NCBI GenBank assembly: GCA_046086305.1
Contig: JBJSXI010000057.1
Location: forward strand, 1-14,090
Length of the DNA stretch: 14,090 bases
From: UBA668 sp046086305
GTDB taxonomy: Bacteria; Actinomycetota; Acidimicrobiia; Acidimicrobiales; Ilumatobacteraceae
Direction: 5' to 3'
The position numbers were made by a program, and so were the translations under genes. A model generated the notes under the pieces. The model ran no database searches, was not told the DNA's origin, and saw only the letters and a program-made list of their open reading frames with translations. Below are positions 13,237 through 14,090 of the stretch, piece by piece; position 1 is the stretch's first letter; the number at the start of each line of letters is the position of its first letter.

Positions 13237-14090
13237 TCACGGCGAACCGTCGCTGGCGACGTGCCCACCGAGGTGCGCCGCCAGTCGCTCGAGGCCGACG
13301 AGGTCGTGCACATCGCCACCGACCGCAGGTGCCGTGGCGACGACCGCCCCCGCCACCGCGGCCGCCAGCTCGCTGCGCCGAACCCGTTCGGTCGCTGCCT
13401 GCTCGCGTACCTCGCCGAAGCGTCGACCGACCGTCGCGAGGACGTGCCGAACGCCGTCGGCGGGCTGGTCGAGGCCGTCGGCGAGGGATGTGACGACGGA
13501 TTCGTCGTCGGCGCCTGCGAGGAGGGTGGTCGCTGCCGCTGCGGCGATCTCGGAGCCGATGTCGTCGGGCATCACCCTGTTGAGCACCAGACCACCGAGC
13601 GGCAGGTTGCGGGCGCGCAGTTCGGTCGCGAGGAACCCAGCCTCACGGACCGGGGCCGGCTCGCAGGTGCTGACGATCACGAACGTCGACGTGTCGGCTG
13701 CGATGAGCGCCTCGACCTCGGCCGCGCGGCGGACGAACCCGTCCTCCATCGTCCGCAGCAGGACGAAGAAGTCGGTCACGTCCTGGAGGAACCGGCGCCC
13801 GAGGATCCGGTCGGCGATCTGGGTGAACGGCTTCGTGGCGAGGGCAACGACCCGCGACGAGGCGGGCACCGTCAACCAGCGCAGCAACGAGCTGGCGAAG
13901 AACTCGCGCATCCGCTGCGGGGCATCGATGAGGTCGAGCGCATTGCGCGACGGAGGCGTGTCGACCACGACGAGGTCGAACTCACCTGCGGCATCGAGGT
14001 GGTGCAGTTGCTCCATCGCCAGGTAGTCGTGGCTGTTGACGAACCGGGACGTGATGTTGTGGTACAGCGGGTTGGCGAGCACCCGCTCGG
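13237..14090 (-). CDS. ArsA/GET3-family (anion-transporting-type) ATPase, C-terminal part
   Basis: The frame is open from the window edge to a stop at 13237, giving 283 residues; the true start and the P-loop lie beyond 14090. An internal GTG at 14082 is not a start, because the residues around it (ANPLYHNI ... SHDYLAMEQLHHL) are an interior ArsA-type segment. FDLVVVDTPPSRNALDLIDAP is the switch-II-like region that in this actinobacterial subgroup replaces the DTAPTGHT of classical ArsA/GET3. Further on come STCEPAPVREAGFLATEL, which resembles the VxxPExLxxxEA segment of ArsA proteins, and LGGLVLNRVMP. These proteins are soluble dimeric ATPases; the mycobacterial Rv3679/Rv3680 pair is the likely model, tied to stress tolerance rather than arsenite export. 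No arsenic-resistance genes are nearby. It is followed after 33 nt by pdtaS. Confidence 0.85.
   Translation of the reverse strand, partial: ERVLANPLYHNITSRFVNSHDYLAMEQLHHLDAAGEFDLVVVDTPPSRNALDLIDAPQRMREFFASSLLRWLTVPASSRVVALATKPFTQIADRILGRRFLQDVTDFFVLLRTMEDGFVRRAAEVEALIAADTSTFVIVSTCEPAPVREAGFLATELRARNLPLGGLVLNRVMPDDIGSEIAAAAATTLLAGADDESVVTSLADGLDQPADGVRHVLATVGRRFGEVREQAATERVRRSELAAAVAGAVVATAPAVGGDVHDLVGLERLAAHLGGHVASDGSP

Noticed and set aside
13237..14082. Complete ArsA-like gene starting at GTG 14082
   Set aside because: The frame continues upstream to the window edge, and residues around 14082 correspond to the interior of the family; the P-loop is missing.
1..14090. tRNA, rRNA, CRISPR arrays, insertion sequences, prophage or attachment sites
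   Set aside because: None was seen by reading both strands; all substantial space is filled by the genes listed and the remaining gaps are short.

Overview
The window is a gene-dense stretch of roughly two-thirds G+C chromosome, almost certainly from an actinobacterium. The markers are a WhiB1-type Fe-S regulator, the MSMEG_4193 / DUF3090 / SCO1664 gene trio, a PdtaS-type histidine kinase convergent with whiB1 (the order remembered for Rv3219-Rv3220c of Mycobacterium tuberculosis), and a protein of the F420-hydrogenase beta-subunit family. A lineage such as Acidimicrobiia (Ilumatobacter-like) would fit, but that placement is inference. I see no tRNA, rRNA, CRISPR, insertion sequence or prophage. 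No gap between genes exceeds about 140 bases, and the region looks like ordinary chromosomal housekeeping and signalling DNA.

Layout: (1) 1-287, minus strand: 5' part of an acyl-CoA dehydrogenase, divergent from a formate/nitrite (FNT) channel at 371-1180. (2) 1260-2441: two-cluster ferredoxin-like/FrhB-family oxidoreductase, then 2467-4449: a CocE/NonD-like alpha/beta hydrolase that seems to have lost its catalytic Ser and His. (3) 4490-6326: the overlapping actinobacterial trio of histidine phosphatase, DUF3090 zinc-ribbon-like protein and SCO1664 kinase-like protein, followed by 6359-7872: a PhnZ-like HD-domain di-iron oxygenase candidate overlapping an unrecognised 324-residue protein. 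(4) 9620-7876, minus strand: etfB-etfA, convergent with the previous block. (5) 9674-10588 diacylglycerol-kinase-family lipid kinase, whose 3' end overlaps a convergent glycerophosphodiesterase (11273-10560). (6) 11411-11704 whiB1 with a perfect 13-bp dyad in its promoter region, convergent with pdtaS (13203-11713), which lies downstream of a partial ArsA/GET3-type ATPase (14090-13237).

Functional themes: fatty-acid beta-oxidation (acyl-CoA dehydrogenase passes electrons to ETF), lipid/glycerophospholipid turnover (lipid kinase plus GDPD), redox sensing and signalling (WhiB1, PdtaS, possibly the ArsA-like ATPase), and a poorly understood actinobacterial phosphatase/kinase-like module now joined to a candidate di-iron oxygenase. 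The most notable small-scale structure is regulatory: many operon-leading genes have a NANNNT -10 element exactly 6 nt before ATG (leaderless transcription), two convergent gene pairs have hairpins that contain both stop codons, and whiB1 has a long perfect operator-like palindrome.
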